Source: Elusimicrobia bacterium RIFCSPLOWO2_12_FULL_59_9
Lineage (GTDB): Bacteria > Elusimicrobiota > Elusimicrobia > O2-12-FULL-59-9
Direction: 5' to 3'
NCBI GenBank assembly: GCA_001800185.1
Contig: MGUX01000103.1
Span: forward strand, 402 to 10,109
DNA length: 9,708 nt
The notes under the pieces were generated by a model. That model made no database searches and was not told where the DNA came from. It was given only the letters and a program-made list of their open reading frames with translations. The position numbers and the translations under genes were made by a program. The stretch's first letter is position 1; every line of letters begins with the position of its first letter. Shown here piece after piece: positions 1-6,271 of the stretch.

Positions 1-1
1 G

Positions 2-490
2 CTCGAGGATGTAGAGATAGACTGGGACCACACCCTGGCCTGGGGCGAAGGAGGTTATCACGGGCGGCTCTTTATGAATGTGAAGGGCCGTGAACCAAGA
101 GGCGTCATCCCGCCTGAGGATTACGGGAGGGTCCAGCAGGAGCTAATTGATAAGATCGCTGCCATCGAAGATCCTGAGGGGAAAAACATCGGCTCTCTCG
201 CCTACCGCCCTGAAGAGATCTATAAGAAAGAGATTCGGGGAATTCCCCCTGACCTGACCGTATACTTCGGCGATCTCTCCTGGAGGTCTGTCGGATCCGT
301 GGGGATGAACCAGGTCTATACCTTTGAGAATGACACCGGTCCCGACGAGGCCAACCACGATTGGAAAGCGCTCTTTCTTGCCAACCAAAATGCAACCTCT
401 CTGCTTGGAGGGGCTCCGGGATATCGGAACGGTCTTCACATCTCCCAGATAGGCCCCAGTGTCTTAAAGATGTTCAACAATAGCCATTAG
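2..490 (+). CDS. AlkP-superfamily phosphohydrolase/phosphodiesterase, C-terminal part (5' truncated)
   Basis: The frame is open from base 2, so the gene begins upstream of the window and the internal ATG at 74 is not its start. About 162 residues are visible. They contain the C-terminal signature I associate with predicted AlkP-superfamily phosphohydrolases/phosphomutases (COG3379-like): an N-V-K-G-R-E-P-x-G-V-I segment around residues 27-37 of the fragment, a P-E-E-I-Y motif, a P-P-D-L-T-V-Y-F strand, and an E-N-D-T-G-P-D-E-A-N-H loop. These enzymes are metal-dependent phosphoryl hydrolases. The metal-binding core is outside the window, so activity cannot be judged. The protein ends at the step where relatives typically read I-x-D-I-A-P-T-V-L-x-L-F-G and then continue. 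Here it ends in N-N-S-H, encoded by the edge of an inverted repeat, so the extreme C-terminus may have been replaced. The exact substrate is unknown. Confidence 0.72.
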   Translation, partial: LEDVEIDWDHTLAWGEGGYHGRLFMNVKGREPRGVIPPEDYGRVQQELIDKIAAIEDPEGKNIGSLAYRPEEIYKKEIRGIPPDLTVYFGDLSWRSVGSVGMNQVYTFENDTGPDEANHDWKALFLANQNATSLLGGAPGYRNGLHISQIGPSVLKMFNNSH

Positions 491-551
491 CAATCAGCCA
501 TCTGCAAAGAGGCTAATTTCCATCCGGAAGCTGAAAGCTGATCGCTGAATG
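485..551. repeat. Imperfect inverted repeat overlapping the phosphohydrolase stop codon
   Basis: The arm CATTAGCAATCAGC at 485-498 pairs with GCTGATCGCTGAATG at 537-551, with one mismatch and one bulged base, around a 38-nt loop. The TAG stop at 488-490 lies inside the left arm. From memory, similar AGC/GCTGA-rich palindromes recur between genes in many environmental bacterial genomes, so this is probably a dispersed intergenic repeat. The right arm ends 19 nt before the ugd start. No run of T follows, so it is not a classical intrinsic terminator. Confidence 0.55.
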
Positions 552-570
552 CCTCCCTGCTTGTAATTCC

Positions 571-1893
571 ATGAATATCGCTATCGTCGGAACAGGTTAC
601 GTGGGTCTTGTCACCGGAGTCTGCTTCGCAGAATTCGGCGTTCATGTCACCTGCGTGGACATGGATGAGGAGCGAATCGTTCAGTTGGCAAAAGGGAAGA
701 CTCCTATCTATGAGCCCCGACTAGGCGAACTCCTGCACAAGAATCTTCAGGAAGGCCGGATTCACTTTACCACCGACACGGGCCAGGCGGTTAAGGATTC
801 GTTAGTGGTCTTTATTGCCGTGGGGACCCCCTCCAAAGAAGACGGCTCCGCTGACCTCTGCTACGTCGAGGAAGTCGCGCACACTGTGGCACAGAATCTG
901 AACGGCTACAAAGTCATCGTCACCAAGAGCACGGTCCCGGTCGGCACCGGGCGGAGGATCCAGGGGATAATCCGCGAGGAGATCGGAAATGGTTCCCAGG
1001 GAGTTTTCGATGTCGCCTCCAATCCGGAATTTTTGCGCGAGGGCTCGGCGATCGAAGACTTCTTGAGACCGAACCGGGTCGTCATTGGGGCAGACAGCCC
1101 GCACGCCGTTGCTATCCTCCAGGATCTTTACCGTCCCCTTTATCTCATCGAGACACCTTTCGTGATCACCAGCATCGAGGCGGCCGAGCTGATCAAGTAC
1201 GCCTCGAATAGCTTTCTCGCTATGAAGATTAGCTTTATGAACGAGATGGCCAATCTTTGTGAGGCCCTGGGGGCAGACGTTCACGTGGTAGCCAAGGCGA
1301 TGGGACTCGATCAGCGCATTGGATCGAAGTTTCTCCATCCAGGTCCCGGATTTGGCGGCTCCTGCTTCCCCAAAGACACACGGGCGTTAGCGCAGCTTGC
1401 GAAGGAACACGGTTGTCGGACTCAGTTGGTTGAGACCACTGTGGAGGTTAACGAGGGCCAGAAGCTACGGATGGTGGAGAAGATCGTCGGCGCCCTGGGA
1501 GTCTCTTTGAATCCCGGCTCCCTGGAGGGCTTCACCGTAGGGATACTAGGGCTGGCCTTCAAGCCAAATACCGACGACGTGAGGGAATCGTCTTCCCTGG
1601 TCATCATTCGTGAGCTGCAGCGCCGGGGAGCCCGGGTGCAGGCCTACGACCCCGCAGCGATGGAGCAGGCGCAGCGCTTCCTTCCCGATGTGGATTATCG
1701 GACAGATGCCTGTAGCGCGGCTGAGGGGGCCGACGCGGTAGTCCTAATTACAGAGTGGAATCAGTTTCGCAATCTGGACCTGGAAAAAATAAAGGGCTTG
1801 ATGCGGCGGCCCATCCTGGTCGACCTGCGCAATGTCTATGAGCCGGAGCGAGTACGGGCGCTGGGGTTCGAGTATCACGGAGTGGGAAGGTAA
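571..1893 (+). CDS. ugd: UDP-glucose 6-dehydrogenase
   Basis: This cytoplasmic enzyme oxidises UDP-glucose to UDP-glucuronate with two NAD+, supplying uronic acid for exopolysaccharide, capsule or LPS. The N-terminal Rossmann motif G-T-G-Y-V-G-L-V is at residues 7-14. Conserved catalytic elements follow: the S-T-V-P-V-G-T segment near residue 120, N-P-E-F-L-R-E-G near 150, K209 and N213 in E-L-I-K-Y-A-S-N-S-F, and the nucleophile Cys265 in G-P-G-F-G-G-S-C-F-P-K-D. The C-terminal UDP-binding domain includes L-G-L-A-F-K-P-N-T-D-D-V-R-E-S. At 440 residues it is full length for the family (about 430-450). The ATG gives the canonical M-N-I-A-I-V-G start, yet no Shine-Dalgarno sequence precedes it; the upstream 20 nt are pyrimidine-rich. 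It lies 80 nt after the phosphohydrolase, separated by an inverted repeat, and 41 nt before a secreted beta-helix gene. The family assignment is secure. The polymer it serves is inference. Confidence 0.95.
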   Translation: MNIAIVGTGYVGLVTGVCFAEFGVHVTCVDMDEERIVQLAKGKTPIYEPRLGELLHKNLQEGRIHFTTDTGQAVKDSLVVFIAVGTPSKEDGSADLCYVEEVAHTVAQNLNGYKVIVTKSTVPVGTGRRIQGIIREEIGNGSQGVFDVASNPEFLREGSAIEDFLRPNRVVIGADSPHAVAILQDLYRPLYLIETPFVITSIEAAELIKYASNSFLAMKISFMNEMANLCEALGADVHVVAKAMGLDQRIGSKFLHPGPGFGGSCFPKDTRALAQLAKEHGCRTQLVETTVEVNEGQKLRMVEKIVGALGVSLNPGSLEGFTVGILGLAFKPNTDDVRESSSLVIIRELQRRGARVQAYDPAAMEQAQRFLPDVDYRTDACSAAEGADAVVLITEWNQFRNLDLEKIKGLMRRPILVDLRNVYEPERVRALGFEYHGVGR

Positions 1894-1915
1894 CGCGAAC
1901 CAGAAAACAAAAGAG

Positions 1916-1928
1916 AAAAGGAGGAAGT
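1916..1928 (+). promoter_or_regulatory. Strong ribosome binding site of the first beta-helix gene
   Basis: The 13-nt string AAAAGGAGGAAGT contains a perfect AGGAGG (1919-1924), 10 nt before the ATG at 1935. The identical 13-mer recurs at 3218-3230, before the second beta-helix gene. It fixes both starts and contrasts with the weak or absent sites before 571 and 6272. Confidence 0.8.
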
Positions 1929-1934
1929 ATTACG

Positions 1935-3131
1935 ATGAAGAAATTGATGAGATACCGTTTCACGATCGCGTTTGCCGCTCTCGCGCTGGGCTCCGTGGTC
2001 GGCGCGGCCTTGGCCGCCGTCGCGCCCGGGACGTGCGAGGTGGGACCGGGTAAGCCCTACGCCACGATCCAGTCGGCGATCGACGATCCCGCTTGCCTGG
2101 TCGTCCGTCTCACGCTCGGAACATTCACCGAGAAGTTGACGGTGAAGCGGACTCTGACGCTGGCCGGATCGAAGTTCGGAGAGTTCACGACGGTGCTCCA
2201 GGCGCTGGCCGACGCCACGGCCATCATCACCGTCGAGGGGCGGCGGGTCCGTCTGAAGGTCACGAACCTCGAGCTGCGGGGACCAGGGCTGGCCGGCAGC
2301 CTGAGAGGGATCGACGTCCTGAAGCATGCCCGGGTCACCGTGCGCAACTCGATCTTCAGGGCAATGCGCCCGGAGACGATCGGCGCGGGTGAGGGATTCG
2401 TCGCCCTGCACGTCGGTGAGCCGACGGGGACCCAGGTCGGTCTTGCGAACGTCGCGGAGACGCGCTTCGAGGACTTTCAGAACGCCGCCATCGTCGTCCA
2501 GGGACCAGGCACCCAGCTCGTCCTCGCCCAGAGCCTCATCATCGGGACCGGCGATCGCGGGCCGGATACGGCCGTGCCCTACGGCGTCATCGTCCGTAAC
2601 GGCGCGCGCGCCACGATCTTCCGGAACGACTTCGTCGATGTCCGTCATCCAAGCGGCCAGGCGACCGCCATCCTCCTCGACGGCGCGCGGCTCGATGCAA
2701 AGCTCCAGTACAACAACATCGACCGGAGCAGCCAAGGCATCGTGCTCGCTGACACCCACCGCGCGGTTCTCTTTCGCAACGCCCTCGACGAGAACGGCGA
2801 AGGCATCGTTCTCAACGGGGCCGACGATGTCGATGTGCTGTATAACCGCGTAGGCGGCGGCGCGGGCGCGGGACTCAGTCTGGCGCCCGCCAATGGCGCC
2901 GTCGTCTACAAGAACGAGTTCCGGGACAACGACGGTGACGCCGTGAGCGTGTCGAAGACATCGACCGACAACGTCCTCACTTACAACCGCGCCCAGAACA
3001 ACGGCGGCTACGGCTTCCGCGACGCCTCGTCGGGCACCCGCACGAAGGGGACCGCGAACTTGTACCGCTCGAACTTCTGCGCGGGCAATGCCCTTGGCGG
3101 CTCCTTGCCTGCCGGGCTCTGCCTGCCGTAG
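1935..3131 (+). CDS. Exported right-handed parallel beta-helix protein
   Basis: The 398-residue product begins with a clear Sec signal peptide: basic M-K-K-L-M-R-Y-R, a hydrophobic core to about residue 24, and A-L-A at 25-27 as the cleavage site. The mature N-terminus, V-G-P-G-K-P-Y-A-T-I-Q-S-A-I-D followed by G-T-F-T-E-K-L-T-V-K-R-T-L-T-L-A-G-S, is typical of the first turns of pectinesterase/NosD-like beta-helices. Residues about 100-380 are successive coils with N-x-I/F, G-I-V-L and N-x-G-x-G-I/Y patterns. Cys34/Cys54 and Cys382/Cys396 could form capping disulfides at each end. I see no catalytic signature, so the role is open: polysaccharide binding, epimerase/lyase-like or structural. 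Base composition is strikingly GC-rich (about two thirds G+C, mostly G/C third positions), unlike the next gene, which suggests acquisition from a high-GC source. It follows ugd by 41 nt and may be cotranscribed with it. Confidence 0.85.
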   Translation: MKKLMRYRFTIAFAALALGSVVGAALAAVAPGTCEVGPGKPYATIQSAIDDPACLVVRLTLGTFTEKLTVKRTLTLAGSKFGEFTTVLQALADATAIITVEGRRVRLKVTNLELRGPGLAGSLRGIDVLKHARVTVRNSIFRAMRPETIGAGEGFVALHVGEPTGTQVGLANVAETRFEDFQNAAIVVQGPGTQLVLAQSLIIGTGDRGPDTAVPYGVIVRNGARATIFRNDFVDVRHPSGQATAILLDGARLDAKLQYNNIDRSSQGIVLADTHRAVLFRNALDENGEGIVLNGADDVDVLYNRVGGGAGAGLSLAPANGAVVYKNEFRDNDGDAVSVSKTSTDNVLTYNRAQNNGGYGFRDASSGTRTKGTANLYRSNFCAGNALGGSLPAGLCLP

Positions 3132-3144
3132 GCGCGTCCGCGCC
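3131..3144 (+). other. Short GC-rich hairpin abutting the beta-helix stop codon
   Basis: GGCGC (3131-3135) and GCGCC (3140-3144) pair perfectly around a GTCC loop. The first G is also the last base of the TAG stop. No T-run follows, so termination is doubtful. Confidence 0.3.
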
Positions 3145-3217
3145 GCTGGAGCGCAGCAGCCGGTATGCAGCAGGAGTAGTTAGTAGTCAGAAAGCAAAAC
3201 CGAAAATCTAAATCCAA

Positions 3218-3230
3218 AAAAGGAGGAAGT
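3218..3230 (+). promoter_or_regulatory. Strong ribosome binding site of the second beta-helix gene
   Basis: The same AAAAGGAGGAAGT string as at 1916-1928. AGGAGG (3221-3226) is 7 nt before the ATG at 3234. The rest of the 102-nt gap is A-rich near the gene and shows no confident promoter. Confidence 0.8.
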
Positions 3231-3233
3231 GTT

Positions 3234-3929
3234 ATGAAAAATATAAGAATTAAACTCTATGCTTCTATGGGGCTGGCGCTCTTTGCGCTGGCCGGGGCTG
3301 CATGGGCAGCCGACTGTGGGGGCGACGAGCCGTGTTCTTGCGGAGACAACGTCGTGGAAGACCGAACGCTAATCGCAGGTGAGGATCTGGTCCTAGGGAC
3401 CGCGTGTGCGGGCAACGGGCTCATTATGAATACCGAGGGAGTCACTCTGGACCTCGGCGGCAAAAGGATCACAGGTAAAGGCAACGGTGCGGGTGTTAAA
3501 ATCGAGGTCGATGGCGTGACTATCAGGAACGGGAAGATCGAAAAATTTGCCAGAGGGATCAGCACGAACAGCTCCGCAACCAATGACTCTCTGATCGAAA
3601 AGATCAAAACCCGGCTCAACACCCAGGGTGGGATTAAGATAAATGGGGATTTCAACATTCTGGAGAAGAACAGTGCCATGGAAAATGACGGCCACGGGAT
3701 CAGGCTGGATGGCCATGACAATGAGCTGATTAAGAACACCGCGGATAAGAACGAGTTCGATGGCATTCATGTGGACGGCACAGGCAACACCCTGGAGAAA
3801 AACAGCGCAAAGAAAAACAACGGTGACGGAATTTCCGTCGAGGGTGGCGGGAATATTGACGACGGTGGAAATAAAGGGAAAAAGAACGTCGGGGATGATT
3901 GCCTGATCGACCTGCTGCCCTGCGTCTGA
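3234..3929 (+). CDS. Exported small right-handed beta-helix (NosD-like) protein
   Basis: The 231-residue protein has a Sec signal peptide with predicted cleavage after A-W-A at residue 25. The mature N-terminus has Cys28, Cys34, Cys36 and Cys58. It then shows the motif G-V-T-L-D-L-G-G-K-R-I-T-G (residues 69-81), which I recognise as the common start of bacterial parallel beta-helix domains. Residues 141-206 form three exact 22-residue coils of pattern N-x-L-x-K-N-[ST]-A-x-x-N-x-x-G-I-x-[LV]-[DE]-G-x-x, so the helix is very regular. Cys223 and Cys230 close the C-terminus. No catalytic residues are recognisable, so binding or structural roles are as likely as an enzymatic one. Base composition is clearly lower in GC than the preceding beta-helix gene (about 45% in one sampled 60-nt stretch), so the two are not a recent duplication. 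A PAS-LuxR gene follows 29 nt downstream and may share its transcript. Confidence 0.85.
   Translation: MKNIRIKLYASMGLALFALAGAAWAADCGGDEPCSCGDNVVEDRTLIAGEDLVLGTACAGNGLIMNTEGVTLDLGGKRITGKGNGAGVKIEVDGVTIRNGKIEKFARGISTNSSATNDSLIEKIKTRLNTQGGIKINGDFNILEKNSAMENDGHGIRLDGHDNELIKNTADKNEFDGIHVDGTGNTLEKNSAKKNNGDGISVEGGGNIDDGGNKGKKNVGDDCLIDLLPCV
3654..3851 (+). repeat. Three in-frame 66-bp tandem repeats (22-residue beta-helix coils)
   Basis: The units are 3654-3719, 3720-3785 and 3786-3851, each starting with an Asn codon and encoding N-x-L/I-x-K-N. The three have no length change, and each third ends at a Gly/Asp-rich turn. The DNA has diverged, but the periodicity is exact. Confidence 0.8.
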
Positions 3930-3939
3930 TAGGCAGCAG
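3912..3939 (+). other. Hairpin spanning the stop codon of the second beta-helix gene
   Basis: CTGCTGCC (3912-3919) pairs perfectly with GGCAGCAG (3932-3939). The TGA stop (3927-3929) lies in the 12-nt loop, and the regulator's Shine-Dalgarno (3945-3949) begins 5 nt after the stem. No T-run follows. It could act as a partial terminator or modulate translation of the regulator gene. Confidence 0.4.
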
Positions 3940-3944
3940 CCATT

Positions 3945-3949
3945 GGAGG
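3945..3949 (+). promoter_or_regulatory. Ribosome binding site that sets the PAS-LuxR start at 3959
   Basis: GGAGG lies 9 nt before the ATG at 3959. The earlier in-frame ATG at 3899 would overlap the preceding gene by 31 nt and lacks a comparable site, so 3959 is preferred. Confidence 0.7.
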
Positions 3950-3958
3950 GAGAGAGCC

Positions 3959-4714
3959 ATGAACGTGTCTGGAAGGATCCATCTTATCCATACAGGCAGT
4001 TCGAAGCACGCAACCCGGCAACTCAACCAGGGCTGGGAATATCTCCGGTCCGTCTTTCGGGATTCGCCTGAAGGCATCTGCGTTATTGACCGCTCGATGC
4101 GGGTCGTGGTCTGGAACCGGACAGCCGCCGAGATCACGGGTTACGGGGCCTCAGAGGTGCTGGGGAGGCCCTGCCGCATCGAGGGGAACGATCTCAAGAT
4201 AGAATCAGGCTCTCAGGCGGAGGGCTTAATCGTCCGGGAGGCGCAAAAGGGCGGACAGCCCTTGGCCTGCGCCTTGCGCGTCAAAAAAAAGTCGGCGGAT
4301 GGCACATGGCTGAGCTTGCCGACTACGGTCATTCCCCTGCGCCACAAGGAACTGGCCTTCCTCATCCATATTGTTCGCTCGCTCCCTTACCCAATGGGGC
4401 TCCTGTACCACCATATCGACTCGCTCATCAGCCAGCACTTTAACCATCAAAGTAAGGCAGGGTCTGCGGGGAATCATGAGCCTCCGCTCCCGGCCTTGAC
4501 CCGGCGAGAACAGGAGATCTTGAGGCTTCTCGCCTGCGGTAAGACGGCCAAGCCGATCGCCACGGAGATGTCGCTCTCTGTAGCCACTGTGCGGACACAT
4601 ATCCAGAGCATCCTCCGAAAGCTCAAGGTCCACAGTTGCCTCGAGGCGGCGGTCTGGCTTCTGAGCCGGCCGGCAGGATTTTTCGAGAGAGAGAGCCTAC
4701 TGAATTTTCAGTAG
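3959..4714 (+). CDS. PAS domain-LuxR family transcriptional regulator
   Basis: The 251-residue cytoplasmic protein has two recognisable parts. A PAS domain starts near residue 25 (F-R-D-S-P-E-G-I-C-V-I-D, then V-V-W-N-R-T-A-A-E-I-T-G-Y and E-V-L-G-R-P-C) and runs to about residue 130. A LuxR/GerE helix-turn-helix lies at about 180-242, with L-T-R-R-E-Q-E-I-L-R-L-L-A, then S-V-A-T-V-R-T-H-I-Q and I-L-R-K-L-K-V. There is no receiver domain and no histidine kinase, so it probably binds DNA in response to a ligand, redox or protein signal sensed by PAS. One oddity is K-P-I-A where LuxR domains usually have K-E-I-A; a proline here is unusual. It sits between two exported-protein genes, so these neighbours are plausible targets. 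The stop codon lies in a perfect 8-bp inverted repeat. Confidence 0.88.
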   Translation: MNVSGRIHLIHTGSSKHATRQLNQGWEYLRSVFRDSPEGICVIDRSMRVVVWNRTAAEITGYGASEVLGRPCRIEGNDLKIESGSQAEGLIVREAQKGGQPLACALRVKKKSADGTWLSLPTTVIPLRHKELAFLIHIVRSLPYPMGLLYHHIDSLISQHFNHQSKAGSAGNHEPPLPALTRREQEILRLLACGKTAKPIATEMSLSVATVRTHIQSILRKLKVHSCLEAAVWLLSRPAGFFERESLLNFQ

Positions 4715-4715
4715 G
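4696..4715. promoter_or_regulatory. Perfect 8-bp inverted repeat at the luxR-type stop codon; hairpin or operator candidate
   Basis: CCTACTGA (4696-4703) and TCAGTAGG (4708-4715) are exact complements around ATTT; the TAG stop (4712-4714) is in the right arm. A GA-run at 4686-4695 could also pair with CTCTCTT at 4724-4730. There is no T-run for intrinsic termination. At 20 bp with dyad symmetry it is also the size of a LuxR-type operator, and it lies about 100 bp before the next gene. Confidence 0.4.
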
Positions 4716-4735
4716 AAACTCATCTCTCTTAAAGA

Positions 4736-4764
4736 TTGCTTCAAAACAAAAAGAGAAATAGAAT
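4736..4764 (+). promoter_or_regulatory. Candidate sigma70-type promoter for the seven-repeat protein gene
   Basis: TTGCTT (4736-4741) and TAGAAT (4759-4764) are separated by 17 nt. The -10 matches consensus at 5 of 6 positions, the -35 at only 3. It lies 49 nt before the ATG at 4814 in the AT-richest gap of the window, just downstream of the 4696-4715 palindrome. Confidence 0.4.
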
Positions 4765-4813
4765 CTCCGCTTGAAACCTATTGCTTAGAAGTTCTTCGAA
4801 AAGGAGGTAGAAA

Positions 4814-6154
4814 ATGATGGCAAAGAGAATAGCGCTAACAGGACTGATCGTGGCTTTGGCCCTATTGGGTTTTCTAGGCACTGTCCAGGCGGCGGCCGTC
4901 TTAGAAAATGTCGCCGTTCTGGGCGATGAATCTCCCATTGCCGACCACTTTTACAAGGAGTTTGGGAATCCGGTCACCAGCGACGATGCAACAAACAAGG
5001 CGGGCTTTTTCGGCCGCGTGAAGGGTGATGACGTCAAGAGATGTCTTTTCAAAGTGGACTCCACGGGCGCCGGCAGCGAATTGGCGTGCAAGGGGGATAT
5101 CGCTCCTGGTGGGGGAAAGTACATAGACTTCAGGGACTACTCCATCAATACCGGCGGAGTGATGGCATGGGCGTCTAGTCTCACCGGGGGGAAAAGCGGC
5201 GTCTTCAGAGGGGATCCGACCGCCGTTTCTTTACTCGGCGATGCGGTGCCGGGGGGAGGACTGCTGAAAAGCTTCTCCAAGACCGCCATTAATGATGACG
5301 GTGATGTGGTCTACCGGGGGGAGATCTCCCCCTCTAGTTCAACGGATCAGGCGATCTTCCGCTGCCCCCAAACTGCAGATACTGGCACCGGCGACTGTAA
5401 TGCTGACAACGCCGCCTTAGAAAAGCTGGTCCAGAAGGGTGATGAGTTGGATGACATAGCTGGCCGCTTTTTCTGTGCCTTGCTGCAGGTTGACGCCAGC
5501 AACTTTGGGATCGTCTTCAAGGCCTCGACAAAGGAAGATTGCGATGACGATACCGAGTCTTCGAAGGTAGGCATGTTTCGGATGCCATTTGGCGGTGCGA
5601 TTGAAACTATGGCTCTGGAGAAAGCGGGTTCTGAGCCGTTTCCCGATGTGGGCGGAACGAAGTACGATGAGTTCACTGGCAGCCCTTCGATCGAGAATGG
5701 TGGAATCGTCGCCTTTAGCGCCACCACCAAGGGGCTCCTCGCCAAGGAGAATCTTTATCTCTGCGATCCCGGGGTCGGATGTCCCACGCTTGCTGACCCG
5801 GAGGTTTTCACTGCGGGGGATATTATACCTGAGGCACCAGTGCAAGCGGGCGATGCGGATGCCTGCGGCGGCGACTTTGTGAACTTCGGTGCGCCAGCCT
5901 TGAGCGACGCTGGAGACATGGCCTTTAGCGCCCGTTCAACCAAGGGCGTAAGGGGAGTCTACATCCACCGGTTTGCGACCGATGCACTGGAAGCCGTGGC
6001 CTGCAAGGGAGACCTTGTCCCGGATGTGTTGGACGGCGAGTTTACGAACTTTAGCGACGCGTCGATGAGCACTGATGGGAAGGTCGGCTTTAGAGGCAGC
6101 TTTAAGCAGCCTGTGGCGCCAAAGAAGAGCCAGGGGATCTTTGTGTTTGAGTAA
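4814..6154 (+). CDS. Exported seven-repeat protein, probable beta-propeller
   Basis: The 446-residue product has a Sec signal peptide (basic N-terminus, hydrophobic core residues 6-22, cleavage near A-A-A at 26-28). A good AGGAGG (4802-4807) lies 6 nt upstream. The mature protein consists of seven degenerate repeats at roughly residues 29-82, 88-135, 136-183, 202-258, 262-325, 329-387 and 391-446. Each begins with a hydrophobic strand and usually G-D-x-x-P, followed by an aromatic F-x-x-F/Y, then S/N-x-x-G-x-V-x-F/W-x-A/G, and ends in G-V/I-F. The N-x-x-G-x-x-A-F core resembles uncharacterised tandem-repeat exported proteins annotated under that pattern (family recalled, not checked). Seven blades of 48-65 residues suggest a propeller. 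Repeats 3-6 carry Cys-containing insertions. No enzymatic motif is visible; a surface binding role is a guess. Confidence 0.75.
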   Translation: MMAKRIALTGLIVALALLGFLGTVQAAAVLENVAVLGDESPIADHFYKEFGNPVTSDDATNKAGFFGRVKGDDVKRCLFKVDSTGAGSELACKGDIAPGGGKYIDFRDYSINTGGVMAWASSLTGGKSGVFRGDPTAVSLLGDAVPGGGLLKSFSKTAINDDGDVVYRGEISPSSSTDQAIFRCPQTADTGTGDCNADNAALEKLVQKGDELDDIAGRFFCALLQVDASNFGIVFKASTKEDCDDDTESSKVGMFRMPFGGAIETMALEKAGSEPFPDVGGTKYDEFTGSPSIENGGIVAFSATTKGLLAKENLYLCDPGVGCPTLADPEVFTAGDIIPEAPVQAGDADACGGDFVNFGAPALSDAGDMAFSARSTKGVRGVYIHRFATDALEAVACKGDLVPDVLDGEFTNFSDASMSTDGKVGFRGSFKQPVAPKKSQGIFVFE

Positions 6155-6203
6155 GGAGAAGAGCCAATGCTTTTCCCTCACTAGCCCAGCACGGCTGCCT
6201 TAG

Positions 6204-6256
6204 ACCCTTACCCTTCTCTCTCTCCCTATTTTGAGGGAGAGGGTAGGGGTGAGGGT
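6204..6256. repeat. Large C/T-rich to G/A-rich inverted repeat between genes
   Basis: The left arm 6204-6227 (C/T-rich, built from CCCTT/CTCT units) pairs with 6234-6256 (AGGGAGAGGGTAGGGGTGAG and following) with a few mismatches and one length difference. The loop is about 6 nt (ATTTTG). It occupies most of the gap between the seven-repeat gene and the oxidoreductase gene. From memory, this CCCTCACCC/GGGTGAGGG type is a common dispersed intergenic palindrome in bacteria. It may act as a transcription barrier, but no T-run follows. Confidence 0.65.
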
Positions 6257-6271
6257 TCCTCCAGATCACTC

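Noticed and set aside
1875..2759. Long minus-strand open frame opposite the GC-rich beta-helix gene
   Set aside because: Its length follows from high GC and few stops; the product is Arg/Asp/Gly-rich without any recognisable domain, and the plus-strand gene has a signal peptide, a ribosome site and family motifs.
3899..3958. Upstream start for the PAS-LuxR gene
   Set aside because: It overlaps the preceding beta-helix gene by 31 nt and lacks a good ribosome site, whereas 3959 has GGAGG at 9 nt and keeps the whole PAS domain.
6167..6184. Five-codon mini-ORF (M-L-F-P-H) with an AAGGAG at 6153-6158, after the seven-repeat gene
   Set aside because: The site overlaps the stop of the previous gene, and the mini-ORF is far from the next start (6272). 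No attenuator structure links them, so it is likely chance.
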